This document shows, piece by piece, positions 1 to 8,583 of a DNA stretch of 54,497 bases. A model generated the notes under the pieces. It did no database searches. It worked only from the letters and a program-made list of their open reading frames with translations, and was not told the DNA's origin. Both the position numbers and the translations under genes were made by a program. How positions within the stretch are numbered: position 1 is the first letter of the stretch; each line of letters starts with the position of its first letter. Source of the DNA: Phycisphaerae bacterium (GTDB taxonomy: Bacteria > Planctomycetota > Phycisphaerae > Sedimentisphaerales > Anaerobacaceae). The stretch lies in NCBI GenBank assembly GCA_021736645.1, contig JAIPFM010000180.1, positions 1-54,497 of the forward strand, written 5' to 3'.

Positions 1-1161
1 GCGCGTGCCTGCTGAGGCGTCTTCCGGATTGTTCACGGCATCCAATTGGTCGACCTGGTCTTCCGGATAATTGGTAATCACCACCTTGAGTGGATCAAGC
101 ACAGCCATCACGCGAGGGGACGTCTTGTTCAGATCCTGCCTCAGGCAGTACTCCAGCAGGGCAAAATCCACGGTGCTGTTGAACTTGTTCACGCCAATGG
201 TCTTGCAGAAGCTCCGGATCGCAGCCGGCGAATAACCCCTGCGTCGCAGGCCTGAGATCGTGGGCATGCGCGGGTCGTCCCACGCGCTCACGTGCTTTTC
301 CTTGACCAGGGTCAGGAGCTTGCGTTTGCTCATGACCGTGTAGGTGAGGTTCAATCGGGCAAATTCGATCTGCTGCGGATGGTGGATGCCCAGCTCATTA
401 ATGAACCAGTCGTACAGGGGGCGGTGATTTTCGAATTCCAGTGTGCAGATCGAATGGGTAATGCCTTCAATTGAGTCCTCCAGGCCATGGGCCCAGTCGT
501 ACATGGGGTAGACACACCAGCCGTCCCCCTGGCGGTGGTGTGATGCATGCACAATGCGGTACATCACTGGGTCACGCAGATTGATGTTCGGGCTGGCCAT
601 GTCGATTTTGGCCTTGAGTGTCCGGGTGCCATCCGGGAACTCGCCGGCCTTCATGCGGCAAAACAGATCCAGGTTCTCTTCCACGGTTCGATCACGAAAC
701 GGGCTGTTCCTGCCCGGCTCCTTGAGTGTGCCTCGGTACTCGCGGGTTTCTTCGGCAGTCAGGTCACACACATAGGCCTTGCCTTTTTTGATCAGGACCA
801 CGGCCCAGTCGACCATCTGCTGGAAATAGTCGGAGGCAAACAACAGTCGATCCTCCCAATCCCAGCCCAGCCATCGCACGTCTTCTTCAATGGAGTCCAC
901 GTACTCCTGATCCTCCTTGCTCGGATTGGTGTCATCGAAGCGAAGGTTGCACTTGCCGCCGAACTCCGCTGCAATACCGAAGTTCAGGCAGATACTCTTG
1001 GCATGGCCAATGTGCAGATACCCGTTCGGCTCCGGCGGAAACCGAGTGTGGACTCGCTGGTCCCACTTGCCGCTCTTACAGTCCTCAGACACAATCGTGC
1101 GGACAAAATCCAGACTCTGGATTTCCGAGCCATCAGCCGACTCATGATTGGGTGTCGTCAT
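1..1161 (-). CDS. glnS: Glutaminyl-tRNA synthetase, N-terminal part (cut by window edge)
   Basis: Charges tRNA-Gln with glutamine in the cytoplasm. The 387 codons visible from the ATG at 1161 are uninterrupted. They carry the class I HIGH motif in '[10 protein letters not shown]' near residue 50, the GlnRS-type start 'RFPPEPNG', and the KMSKS equivalent 'VMSKRKL' about 220 residues further on. The protein continues beyond position 1, where the anticodon-binding barrels (full length about 550 residues) would lie. An AAGGAT about 10 bases before the ATG is a fair ribosome site. GlnRS rather than GluRS is indicated by the close match of the HIGH and KMSKS surroundings to bacterial GlnRS. A direct enzyme implies the host does not rely only on tRNA-dependent amidation for Gln-tRNA. 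Confidence 0.95.
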   Translation of the reverse strand, partial: MTTPNHESADGSEIQSLDFVRTIVSEDCKSGKWDQRVHTRFPPEPNGYLHIGHAKSICLNFGIAAEFGGKCNLRFDDTNPSKEDQEYVDSIEEDVRWLGWDWEDRLLFASDYFQQMVDWAVVLIKKGKAYVCDLTAEETREYRGTLKEPGRNSPFRDRTVEENLDLFCRMKAGEFPDGTRTLKAKIDMASPNINLRDPVMYRIVHASHHRQGDGWCVYPMYDWAHGLEDSIEGITHSICTLEFENHRPLYDWFINELGIHHPQQIEFARLNLTYTVMSKRKLLTLVKEKHVSAWDDPRMPTISGLRRRGYSPAAIRSFCKTIGVNKFNSTVDFALLEYCLRQDLNKTSPRVMAVLDPLKVVITNYPEDQVDQLDAVNNPEDASAGTR

Positions 1162-1306
1162 ATCAAAAACATCCTTAAAAGGTGATTCTATTTTATATAG
1201 TATACTGAGAAAGTATTTAAAAAGGGCACTCTAGCAGATATTCCTTAACCTGTCCACACAGCAGGAATTAGAATGGCAACACTTTTGCTCTGTGGAGCAA
1301 GGGTGT

Positions 1307-1354
1307 TGGTTCACGGTTCACGGTTCAACGGTTCATGGTTCACGGTTCAACGGT
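1307..1354. repeat. Heptad tandem repeat, GGTTCAC type
   Basis: Six units with core GGTTCA (GGTTCAC, GGTTCAC, GGTTCAAC, GGTTCAT, GGTTCAC, GGTTCAAC), period 7 with two 8-base units. It lies in the 292-bp divergent gap between glnS and the small gene at 1454 and is one of about ten heptad loci in the chromosomal part of the window. No function is evident. Confidence 0.85.
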
Positions 1355-1419
1355 CTTGCCACAGGTCGATACAGATGGATATCGTGAAGGTGTGAAATGG
1401 GGGTGCTGGTTGAATTAAA

Positions 1420-1447
1420 TTGAACATTGGAGCCTTTTCGCTATAAT
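1420..1447 (+). promoter_or_regulatory. Sigma-70 promoter for a near-leaderless transcript
   Basis: TTGAAC at 1420-1425 and a perfect TATAAT at 1442-1447 are separated by 16 bp. The expected start point is about seven bases after the -10 box, which is the A of the ATG at 1454. The upstream in-frame ATG at 1427 lies in the promoter spacer and so is unlikely to be translated. Confidence 0.75.
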
Positions 1448-1453
1448 TCAACC

Positions 1454-1699
1454 ATGAGATCATTGGATACGCAAACAGAGGCTAACCAGGTGCTGTTAAA
1501 GCTCATTCGCAAAAAGACCTGTGCTGACAAGGTGCAGGAGGTCTTTGATGCGTATAGCACAGGGCGGCTTCTAGCTATGGCCGGGATCAGACAGCGTTGC
1601 CCTGAAGCCACTGATCAGGAAGTCTGGGAGAAATGGGCCCAACAACATCTGGGAGCCACCCTGTACAAAGAAGTCTATGGTAACATCTCCAGATCATAA
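1454..1699 (+). CDS. Small partner protein of a nucleotidyltransferase pair
   Basis: An 81-residue soluble protein beginning 'MRSLDTQTEANQVLL', with a helical, charged C-terminal half containing 'GIRQRCPEATDQEVWEKW'. The pattern 'LAxAGIRxRxPxAxxxEV' occurs, as I recall, in small proteins encoded just before AbiEii-like nucleotidyltransferases in planctomycetes and cyanobacteria. It overlaps the next gene by 23 bp, which suggests translational coupling. By analogy with type IV toxin-antitoxin modules it could be the antitoxin-like partner, but nothing in the sequence proves this. I chose the start at 1454 because the promoter covers the alternative ATG at 1427. Confidence 0.7.
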   Translation: MRSLDTQTEANQVLLKLIRKKTCADKVQEVFDAYSTGRLLAMAGIRQRCPEATDQEVWEKWAQQHLGATLYKEVYGNISRS

Positions 1700-2276
1700 T
1701 CCGCAGGACCTTGCCGTCCTGAGTCAACTGATCGAGGTTCTTGACCAACTTGGGATTCAGTATGCCATTGGCGGGTCTCTGGCCAGTTCCACCTATGGTA
1801 TGGTGCGTTTTACTCAAGATGCAGACATTACGGTTACTCCATTTATTGATAAGATCATTCCCTTTGTGAAACGTGTTGAGAGTCGTTTCTATGTCAGTCA
1901 AGAGGCGGTCATGCAAGCAAACCATCTCAGAACGAGTTTCAATCTTATCCATTTCGATACCGCCTTTAAAATCGATGTCTTTGTAGAGAAGGATACGGCG
2001 TTTGATCGGGGACTTTTGTTACGTCGAAAGAGTCTTGTTTTGTCTGGAATTGATTCCCCCTCTGTCTCTTTCGTGTCACCAGAGGATGTCATTCTCTTGA
2101 AACTGCGATGGTACTTTGAGGGGGGTGAAGTCTCGGAGCGTCAATGGCGAGACATCATAGGCGTCCTGGCCATTCAGGGAGACGCGCTGGATTTCGTCTA
2201 TCTCAGGGATCAGGCTCAATCGCTTGGACTGACCACACTTCTTGATCGAGTCATTCAGGAAAGTCAGCAAGGGTAG
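1677..2276 (+). CDS. AbiEii-like nucleotidyltransferase
   Basis: A 199-residue protein of the nucleotidyltransferase fold. The diagnostic segment is 'AIGGSLASSTYGMVRFTQDA' at about residues 31-50, containing the GG(S)-x9-10-R-x-T-x-D-(A/I)-D arrangement of AbiEii/DUF1814-like enzymes. A further acidic residue in 'FKIDVFV' (about residue 100) would complete the metal triad. Members transfer nucleotides to RNA or protein targets and often act as toxins. It shares an operon with the 81-residue gene before it. A distant role in antibiotic or metabolite nucleotidylation is also possible. Family assignment is fairly firm; the toxin role is inferred. Confidence 0.75.
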   Translation: MVTSPDHNPQDLAVLSQLIEVLDQLGIQYAIGGSLASSTYGMVRFTQDADITVTPFIDKIIPFVKRVESRFYVSQEAVMQANHLRTSFNLIHFDTAFKIDVFVEKDTAFDRGLLLRRKSLVLSGIDSPSVSFVSPEDVILLKLRWYFEGGEVSERQWRDIIGVLAIQGDALDFVYLRDQAQSLGLTTLLDRVIQESQQG

Positions 2277-2757
2277 GTCTATTCTTTTCATAAAATGGTC
2301 TTCCCTCACGCCCGCTCACTTCGTTCACTCAAGACACAATGAACACAAAGAACTAATCCCCTAGGGACTTCACTGCGTTCAGCAACTTATAACCAATAAC
2401 CAACAACTGTCTTTTTCACCATGGAGACACATGGAGTGCTGTCGCTGGATTCGGATGGGTGTGCCAATGCGAGTGTCCGTCCCACGCTGACCCCGCTTGA
2501 CAGCGGGGCGGTCCTGTCGGACCTTACGTGTGCTGCGCTGGCCCGGACTCACGAAGCCGTAGGTCCCATGGGGAGCGAGGAGACTTCTTCGTTCAACCCT
2601 GCTTGCCCACTTGCATGGGACTATCAAGAGATTCTGGAAGTCCTCTGAACCGGCTCTGCAATAGGGAGTACAAAAAACTTGCGAAGGATAAGAAACTGTG
2701 ATTAATAATGAGGCATTGTGTTAGAAGAGAACAAATTGTCATGGAGAGCCTTGATCA
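2277..2757. other. 481-bp gap with heptads and a hairpin
   Basis: No convincing gene. It holds a short heptad run at 2386-2409 (reverse strand TTGGTTA units) and a perfect 7-bp hairpin CCCCGCT-TGAC-AGCGGGG at 2492-2509 with no T-run. A good ribosome site GGAGAG at 2743-2748 serves the kinase at 2758. Short open frames across 2379-2648 lack family resemblance and overlap the hairpin. Confidence 0.5.
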
Positions 2758-3990
2758 ATGAGATGGCCATGGTCAAAAGCACAGCAGAGTCAGGATGTCT
2801 TGTCTGACACAAGGATGCTTACGGAATTTGACGAGTCTCTGCTATTGATTGTGGACCCGGAGCAGCTTACCAGCAACCTGGTGAGCAAATTGCGTCAGAT
2901 CACAGAGATCGACACGGCCGTGGTGTATCTGGTGAATGAGATGACTTCTGCGCAGTGGATGAATCCCGTGGGCATGACCACTGAACCGGGTGCGTTGACG
3001 AGATTGTCGATCAAAGGCCGTTTGGTTCTGTGGTTCAGATCCAACCGACAACCCCTTTTCTTTGCGAAACTGCCTGATGTGACACGATATTTGACACATG
3101 AGATTCAGCCGTTTGTAGATCAGGGGATCACTATGGCGTTTCCCTTGGAAGCCATGGATCGATTGGTGGGGCTGGTCTTTCTCAAGCTCAGGCAGGAAAC
3201 ACTCGTGTCAGAGACCTTGATTCGATTGCAGGTCCTGTTGAGGCAGGCGGGTCTGGCCTTTGAAAACGCGTTGTTGTTTAAGGAACGCCTTCACCAGAAT
3301 GAACGCATGTTTCGTGCCGAGCAGTTGGCGACCATGGGACAGTTTGCCGCGGGCATAGCCCATGAACTACGTAATCCCATGACCACGATTCGCAGTACAG
3401 TACAGTATTTGGGCAGCGAATTCGATGCTGACAGCCAGGAGCAGGCCCTGGCCCAGGGGGTGCTTGATGAGGTGGATCGTCTCAATGATATTGTGGAGAA
3501 TCTTTTGACCCTGGCTCGTCCCACGGGTACGGAGCCCAAGGCCCTGGATGTATCCCATGAAATTCAGACCTACCTGCATTTTGTGGAGGCCCAGGCCAGA
3601 AAGCAGGGCGTGCGTATTGATATCGATATTGAGAAGGACCTGCCCAGCCTGTATTGTGATCCGGGTGAATTGCGTCAGTTGCTGCTGAATCTCGTGGTCA
3701 ATGCCATGGAGGCCATGCCTGATGGCGGGCAGCTCGGTGTGCGTGCGGGGCAGGGTACCGCGTCCGGTACAGTACTGCTCGAAGTGGAAGACCAGGGCTA
3801 CGGCATTGCACCGCAACACAGGGAGCAGATCTTCAAACCGTTTTATACGACCAAGGCCAGTGGCACGGGGTTGGGCCTGGCCATTTGCCAAACGATTGTC
3901 AGGCACCATCACGGCCGGATCTGGGTAGAAGAGGCGCCGTCCGGGGGCACGATTGTCAAAGTGACATTACCCACAGAAGAGGAGATCTAA
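2758..3990 (+). CDS. NtrB-type sensor histidine kinase with GAF domain
   Basis: A 410-residue cytosolic kinase with no membrane segment or signal peptide. Residues about 25-175 form a GAF-like sensory domain. HisKA follows with the phospho-acceptor His202 in 'GIAHELRNPM', then HATPase_c with an N-box 'LLLNLVVNAMEAM', a G1 box 'DQGYGIA' and a G2 box 'GTGLGLAI'. It should autophosphorylate and pass phosphate to the response regulator encoded 3 bp downstream. The HPK4/NtrB-like layout fits pairing with a sigma-54 activator. The ligand of the GAF domain cannot be read from sequence. The start is supported by GGAGAG nine bases upstream. Confidence 0.93.
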   Translation: MRWPWSKAQQSQDVLSDTRMLTEFDESLLLIVDPEQLTSNLVSKLRQITEIDTAVVYLVNEMTSAQWMNPVGMTTEPGALTRLSIKGRLVLWFRSNRQPLFFAKLPDVTRYLTHEIQPFVDQGITMAFPLEAMDRLVGLVFLKLRQETLVSETLIRLQVLLRQAGLAFENALLFKERLHQNERMFRAEQLATMGQFAAGIAHELRNPMTTIRSTVQYLGSEFDADSQEQALAQGVLDEVDRLNDIVENLLTLARPTGTEPKALDVSHEIQTYLHFVEAQARKQGVRIDIDIEKDLPSLYCDPGELRQLLLNLVVNAMEAMPDGGQLGVRAGQGTASGTVLLEVEDQGYGIAPQHREQIFKPFYTTKASGTGLGLAICQTIVRHHHGRIWVEEAPSGGTIVKVTLPTEEEI

Positions 3991-3993
3991 TCT

Positions 3994-5373
3994 ATGCCTG
4001 TTTCAGAACGTGTACTCGTGGTGGATGATGAAGCCAGAATTGGTGTGATTCTCAATGCGTTGTTGACCAAGGAAGGCTATGACGTAAAGGTCGTGCAGAG
4101 CGGCCACGCTGCACTGGGGGTGTATCCCGTGTTTCAACCGAGTGTGGTGCTTCTTGACCTGATGATGTCCGGTATGGATGGCCTTGAAACCATGTCACAA
4201 CTGCGGGCCCTCAAGGCCTGTGACAGTAAGGTCATCATCATGACTGCACACGGCAAGGTCAGGTCTGCAGTGGAGGCCATGCGTCAGGGGGCCTTTGATT
4301 ATCTGCAAAAGCCCTTTGATAATGACGAGTTGTTGGCTGTGATTGGCCGGGCCATTGAGATGACGACCTTGAGTCGACGGGTCCGACAACTGGAAGATCA
4401 ACTGGATCAGACCTATGCCTTTGACAGTATTGTAGGGGGCTCAGGCAAGATACAATCCTTGTTCGCCTTGATGCACAAATACGCCAGGACCGACGGGACT
4501 GTCCTGGTGTCAGGCGAGAGCGGTACTGGCAAGGAATTGGTTGTCCATGCGATACATCAGGCGAGTGTACGCAAAAAAGGGCCGTTTGTGGTGGTCAACT
4601 GCGGGGCCATTCCGCCAAGCCTGATTGAGAGTGAATTCTTTGGGCATGAGGCAGGTTCCTTTACAGATGCCAAGGCAAGACGCCAGGGCAAATTTGAAGC
4701 GGCTGACACGGGCACACTGTTTTTGGATGAAGTGGGGGATTTGCCCGGCGAGGCCCAGGTCAAGCTGTTGCGCGTACTGGAGCAACGGGAGTTTACGCGT
4801 GTGGGCAGTAATCAGGTGGTGCCTGTGGATGTACGCGTGATGGCAGCCACCAATCAGGATCTGCCCTCCATGGTCCACGCAGGCACATTCCGAGGCGATC
4901 TGTACTGGCGACTCAATGTGTTGAGTCTTGAAGTATGCCCGTTGCGCGAACGTAAAGAGGACATCTCCCTGCTCGTACACCACTTTGTCCAGACCTTTGG
5001 TACAGCCTTAGGCAAGCCTCACATCACATTGACTGACGTGGCTTGGCAGGCCATCCAGGCCTATGATTGGCCAGGCAATGTCAGGGAACTCCAAAATGCC
5101 GTGTACAGTGCCATGGCCGTTCAGGAGGGACAGGTCATCGATCTTGAGGATCTACCGTTCACGATCGTAAACGCGCCCGATCAAGCCTCTCCTGAGCCGG
5201 TTCCGGGACAATCGTCTCTGGCCCAGATCGCAGGTCAGGCCATGGCTCAGTCCGAACAGCAGGCCATCCTGGCCGCCCTGGAACTGACCCACGGCAACAA
5301 GGAAAAGGCCGCTCAACACCTGGGCATTGGCCGAAAAACCCTGTATCGCAAGCTTAAGCAGTATGGGTTGTAA
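3994..5373 (+). CDS. NtrC-family sigma-54-dependent response regulator
   Basis: 459 residues in three domains. The receiver (1-120) has acidic residues DDE at 11-13, phospho-acceptor Asp55 in 'VVLLDLMMSG' and Lys106 in 'LQKPF'. The AAA+ domain (about 144-375) has Walker A 'GESGTGKE' (174-181), Walker B 'LFLDEVGD' (243-250) and an arginine finger region 'FRGDLYWRLN'. The C-terminal Fis-type HTH ends 'IGRKTLYRKLKQYGL'. The loop that contacts sigma-54, normally GAFTGA, reads GSFTDA (221-226); the key Phe-Thr is kept but two positions differ. It sits 3 bp after the kinase. A sigma-54 promoter with upstream dyads lies at 6852-6999, making the export operon a likely target. Confidence 0.92.
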   Translation: MPVSERVLVVDDEARIGVILNALLTKEGYDVKVVQSGHAALGVYPVFQPSVVLLDLMMSGMDGLETMSQLRALKACDSKVIIMTAHGKVRSAVEAMRQGAFDYLQKPFDNDELLAVIGRAIEMTTLSRRVRQLEDQLDQTYAFDSIVGGSGKIQSLFALMHKYARTDGTVLVSGESGTGKELVVHAIHQASVRKKGPFVVVNCGAIPPSLIESEFFGHEAGSFTDAKARRQGKFEAADTGTLFLDEVGDLPGEAQVKLLRVLEQREFTRVGSNQVVPVDVRVMAATNQDLPSMVHAGTFRGDLYWRLNVLSLEVCPLRERKEDISLLVHHFVQTFGTALGKPHITLTDVAWQAIQAYDWPGNVRELQNAVYSAMAVQEGQVIDLEDLPFTIVNAPDQASPEPVPGQSSLAQIAGQAMAQSEQQAILAALELTHGNKEKAAQHLGIGRKTLYRKLKQYGL

Positions 5374-5408
5374 ATTAAGTCACACTTTAGCACTGTGAAG
5401 AAAACGTG

Positions 5409-5430
5409 TTGGTTCACGGTTCACAGTTAA
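5409..5430. repeat. Short heptad run (GGTTCAC)
   Basis: Units GGTTCAC, GGTTCAC, AGTTAAT after the stop of the response regulator, the same unit type as at 1307-1354. Further on, a perfect 8-bp hairpin GCGAAATG-CTT-CATTTCGC lies at 5483-5501 and may end transcription of the two-component operon, although no T-run follows. Confidence 0.6.
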
Positions 5431-5535
5431 TCTAAATAATCCCGTTTTATCAGCCGGAAACCGTGAATTTTGAACTGTTTTAGCGAAATGCTTCATTTCG
5501 CCATGGCAATTATTTCAATGAGTAACTTCGCTTTA

Positions 5536-5616
5536 CGTCTTGACTCAGAACGATTTTATGTTAATATCGTTCTGTTACAGGACGATATTTCTTAAGAAAC
5601 GTTCTGTGTCAGGACG
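5536..5616. promoter_or_regulatory. Three 17-bp dyads at exact 32-bp spacing
   Basis: Three near-palindromes of form 7-3-7: CGTCTTG-ACT-CAGAACG (5536-5552), CGTTCTG-TTA-CAGGACG (5568-5584) and CGTTCTG-TGT-CAGGACG (5600-5616). Their centres, 5544, 5576 and 5608, are 32 bp apart, about three helical turns, so a protein would bind the same face three times. The middle dyad extends to 11 bp per arm. They lie 38-118 bp before the AAA ATPase gene and overlap its predicted promoter, as an operator array would. Confidence 0.75.
5540..5567 (+). promoter_or_regulatory. Predicted sigma-70 promoter of the AAA ATPase gene
   Basis: TTGACT at 5540-5545 and TAATAT at 5562-5567 with a 16-bp spacer. The -35 box lies within the first dyad and the -10 box abuts the second, so occupancy of the dyads should block transcription. 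Confidence 0.55.
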
Positions 5617-5653
5617 GTATTAGGTGTGTGAATTCCAAAATTAAGGTCGAATC

Positions 5654-6817
5654 ATGAATATTTCAGATACCATATTGCAATTGGAACAAATACATCAACG
5701 TCTGTTACTTCATACGCCAAGAAATTTACGTCCTATATTCTCTCAATACCCACTTAGTGAAAAACGTGCCGCGTTGCTCATCGGTCCCCGAGGCACTGGA
5801 AAAACAACATGGCTCCTGGAATGCTCACGAGACAACAATATTTTGTACCTCTCGGTGGACCACCCCATGGCCAGTGGGATCAGACTATTTGACATTGCAC
5901 AGAAAGCTTTCCAAAAAGGTTATGACGGATTGGCCATTGATGAAGTACACTTTTCGATTGACTGGTCTCGCGAAATAAAAGCAATCTATGATAGTTATCC
6001 CACCAAAAAGATATGGGTCAGTGACAGCAGCAGCCTTCAGTTAAGAAAAGGCATTGCTGACCTGTCTCGCCGTTTTCCACGGATACAGCTGCCTCTATTA
6101 TCGTTTCGTGAGTACATCTTTCTAAAAGAAGAAACACTTTTTGAAACCTTCAATCCACTGGAAGATACAAGTCGTGCCACATCAATATTTCAAACAACCA
6201 ATATTCTGAACCTCTTTCGGCAGTACATTGAAGCTGGAACACGGCCCATATTCCTGGAAGGTGACTACGAAGAGAAACTTCAGAATATTATTGAGAAAAC
6301 GATCTTTTCAGATACACCATTTCTTCTGCCAAATGTACAGGAACGCTACCTAAGACTTATGAATGCCGTCATTGGATATCTGGCATCTTCTCCGATTCCA
6401 ACACTTAACATGGCTTCCCTGTCTTCTGATTGGGGTATTGGCAAAGAGAAACTATATGAATTATTGAATGTCCTTGAACACATTGGGCTGATAAATATTG
6501 TTCGGTACAAACGGGATCATAAAGTATCAGGCAAAGGCGCAAAGATCTTATTGGCTGATTCCAGTATGTATCATGTATTGCATGGAGACATTGGAAATGT
6601 CAGAGAAGCTTTTCTTGTCACGGCAATGCGCAGCGCTAAGATCGACATATTTGCATCCAAAGACGAATCAAAAGGCGACTTCATTGTCCAAGACATGCTC
6701 ATTGAGGTAGGTGGTAAAACCAAGCATCCTAAGAAAGCCGACTTCGTAGTACGAGACGACACCGAATTGCCCCACAAGAATATGTTACCATTATGGACTT
6801 TTGGTTTTATGCACTAG
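5654..6817 (+). CDS. AAA ATPase with C-terminal DUF4143 domain
   Basis: A 387-residue member of the AAA_14/DUF4143 family. Walker A 'LIGPRGTGKTT' (Lys50) and Walker B 'LAIDEVHF' (about residues 93-100) lie in the N-terminal ATPase half. The C-terminal half has a winged-helix-like stretch and a nuclease-like fold ending in 'ADFVVRD', the usual position of a PD-(D/E)xK remnant. The family is common, widely exchanged between bacteria and archaea, and has no settled function. It interrupts the path from the NtrC-type gene to its likely target operon and seems to be an independent unit with its own promoter and operator dyads. Residue usage and AT content look different from the flanking operons, consistent with later arrival. 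Confidence 0.85.
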   Translation: MNISDTILQLEQIHQRLLLHTPRNLRPIFSQYPLSEKRAALLIGPRGTGKTTWLLECSRDNNILYLSVDHPMASGIRLFDIAQKAFQKGYDGLAIDEVHFSIDWSREIKAIYDSYPTKKIWVSDSSSLQLRKGIADLSRRFPRIQLPLLSFREYIFLKEETLFETFNPLEDTSRATSIFQTTNILNLFRQYIEAGTRPIFLEGDYEEKLQNIIEKTIFSDTPFLLPNVQERYLRLMNAVIGYLASSPIPTLNMASLSSDWGIGKEKLYELLNVLEHIGLINIVRYKRDHKVSGKGAKILLADSSMYHVLHGDIGNVREAFLVTAMRSAKIDIFASKDESKGDFIVQDMLIEVGGKTKHPKKADFVVRDDTELPHKNMLPLWTFGFMH

Positions 6818-6851
6818 AAAAAAATCTGCGTGCAAAATATCGATGGTCCTT

Positions 6852-6892
6852 CTGTGTCACACGTGACACAGACAGGCCTCCATGTGACACAC
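6852..6892 (+). promoter_or_regulatory. Enhancer-like dyads before the sigma-54 promoter
   Basis: CTGTGTCA-CACG-TGACACAG at 6852-6871 has perfect 8-bp arms. A second half-site CATGTGACACAC follows at 6881-6892. They lie about 115-160 bp before the predicted transcription start, the usual place for binding sites of an NtrC-family activator. A terminator for the preceding gene is the alternative for the first dyad, but no T-run follows. Confidence 0.6.
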
Positions 6893-6983
6893 CTGCCAGC
6901 CTTTATTATCAGGCTCATTTGAAAAAAGGGTTGCGCAGGTGCTAAAAGGGGTGTCATATCTAATGACGCGGAGAAAGTTGTGC

Positions 6984-6999
6984 TGGCATGGCAATTGCA
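6984..6999 (+). promoter_or_regulatory. Sigma-54 (-24/-12) promoter of the export operon
   Basis: TGGCATGGCAATTGCA matches the consensus TGGCAC-N5-TTGCA at all but one defined base. The invariant GG (6985-6986) and GC (6997-6998) are separated by exactly 10 bases. The expected start is near 7010, leaving a 35-base leader before the ATG at 7045, with ribosome site AAGGGA. Confidence 0.8.
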
Positions 7000-7044
7000 T
7001 TTCAAAACCCAGAATAGAGTACCTGGGCATTTGAAGGGAAGCAT

Positions 7045-8583
7045 ATGCAACGATTGAGAGTTGGGCTGGTCTTGGGATGGGCCCTGATAGCAGGGGGGGG
7101 CGTGACAGGACTGGCCAACGACACGGCTGGGCCTCAGGCCCAGATCGAGTCTCGCTTGGCTCAGGAGAGTCGAGGAGATTGGGTTGACCCGAATTCCCCG
7201 GTCTTTCTCAAGGCCCTGGGCCAAAGGGAGGTGACGCAAAAGCCACAGCCTGAGGCACTGACACCCAAAACACTCCTGCTATCCCAATGTCTACAACAGG
7301 CCTTTGTGCGCAACAGCCGGATCAAGCAGGTGCGTGAAGGTATTCTGGCCCTGGGCGGCAGTCAACTGATTGTTGGATCTCGTTTCCTGCCCAGTGTTAA
7401 TATTGTGACCCAACTGGAACGGGAACTCAATCAGACTTCAGATGAAGGCACCTCTCTGGCTACCATGGGGGCGGTGGTGCAGCAACGCCTCCTGGAATAC
7501 GGCAAGGACCATCCCATAGACGTGTCACTACGTCAAGAGCAGAGGGATGCGTTGTTTGCGTATGAAGATACTGTGGCCCTGACCTTTTCCAATGTGCGAA
7601 GGGCGTTTTATGTGGTGTTGCTCAAACAGGCCCAGATAAACACACGCCAGACCCTGCTCTCTCAATTCCAGCAGCAGTACGAACGCAAGCAGAAACGCCT
7701 GGATGCCGGTAATTTGAGTGTCAAGATCGAGGTGCTGACTGCCCGGCTCAATGTACTGAATGAGCAGACCCAGATCAATGCCTTGCAACGGGAACTGTTC
7801 AATCGCAAGATGGACTTAATGCACCTGATCGGTCTGCCGGTGGGAGCCGATCAGGTGACTTTTCAAGGCGAATCCGATCCGTTCGGGCTGGAGACCTTTG
7901 ACATGGACCTCATGATCTCCCTGGCCCTGGCCCAGAGCACGCAGGTCTGTCTGGCCGAACTCCTGGTCACTGAACAGTCTCGTGTGCTGGATCAGTTGAA
8001 ATACGAGTATTTCCCTGACCTTCGTATGACCGCCGGATACCAGAATGCCAACTCACGCATGGGCCTGGCCTTGAATAATCAAAATGATACCTGGGGGCTG
8101 GATGCCGTGGGCCAGGGTGGTCTGGCTGAATCACGCCGTGATATGGACGGGTTGGGCTACTTTTCGCAAGAGACGACTGTGGCCGGACCGGGCGAAGGCT
8201 GGCACGCAGGTCTTCAGGCGAGGATTCCCGTGTTTGAAGGCAGGGCACGTCAGGGCCGTCGCATCCAGAACAAATCATACCTGCTGCGCCTGCGTGCTGC
8301 CCTGGCTGAGAGTAGAGACATTATTGAGCTCCAGGTACGCAGTGCATATCGCCTCCTGGCAGAACAGCAGTTTCAGGTGCAACTGGCCCAGGAGAATGTG
8401 GCCATAGAAAAGGAACGATTTGCTATTCAAGAGCAATTGCGTGACGTGGGACGGATAGACGACGACGCGCTGGAGACCTTCCGTGAACGCTTTTTCTTTG
8501 CTCAGGACAGACTCTTCAATCAGCAGGAATTCCTGATTAAACGACAAGAGGACCTCAGAGAAGCTATAAGGATATTTAGATGA
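7045..8583 (+). CDS. TolC-like outer-membrane channel protein
   Basis: 512 residues with a hydrophobic signal segment at 1-25, followed by the long alternating helices of the outer-membrane efflux protein (OEP) family. Two related halves are visible: about 75-290, with 'VRRAFYVVLLKQAQ', and about 290-510, with 'VRSAYRLLAEQQFQVQLAQE'. Members form trimeric outer-membrane channels that dock onto periplasmic adaptors of ABC or RND transporters. It is the first gene of the operon and overlaps the following reading frame by a few bases if the upstream start there is used. It implies a true outer membrane and export to the surface. The substrate is not indicated. Confidence 0.88.
   Translation: MQRLRVGLVLGWALIAGGGVTGLANDTAGPQAQIESRLAQESRGDWVDPNSPVFLKALGQREVTQKPQPEALTPKTLLLSQCLQQAFVRNSRIKQVREGILALGGSQLIVGSRFLPSVNIVTQLERELNQTSDEGTSLATMGAVVQQRLLEYGKDHPIDVSLRQEQRDALFAYEDTVALTFSNVRRAFYVVLLKQAQINTRQTLLSQFQQQYERKQKRLDAGNLSVKIEVLTARLNVLNEQTQINALQRELFNRKMDLMHLIGLPVGADQVTFQGESDPFGLETFDMDLMISLALAQSTQVCLAELLVTEQSRVLDQLKYEYFPDLRMTAGYQNANSRMGLALNNQNDTWGLDAVGQGGLAESRRDMDGLGYFSQETTVAGPGEGWHAGLQARIPVFEGRARQGRRIQNKSYLLRLRAALAESRDIIELQVRSAYRLLAEQQFQVQLAQENVAIEKERFAIQEQLRDVGRIDDDALETFRERFFFAQDRLFNQQEFLIKRQEDLREAIRIFR

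Noticed and set aside
547..1185. 212-codon plus-strand frame
   Set aside because: Antisense of glnS, which explains the region on the minus strand with clear HIGH and KMSKS motifs.
2379..2648. Overlapping 75-82 codon frames in the gap before the kinase gene
   Set aside because: No ribosome site, no family features, and they run through a perfect hairpin and heptad sequence.
5536..5616. 32-bp repeats as a mini-CRISPR
   Set aside because: The conserved parts are 17-bp palindromes with similar inter-dyad sequence over a promoter, which fits operators better than repeats with unique spacers.
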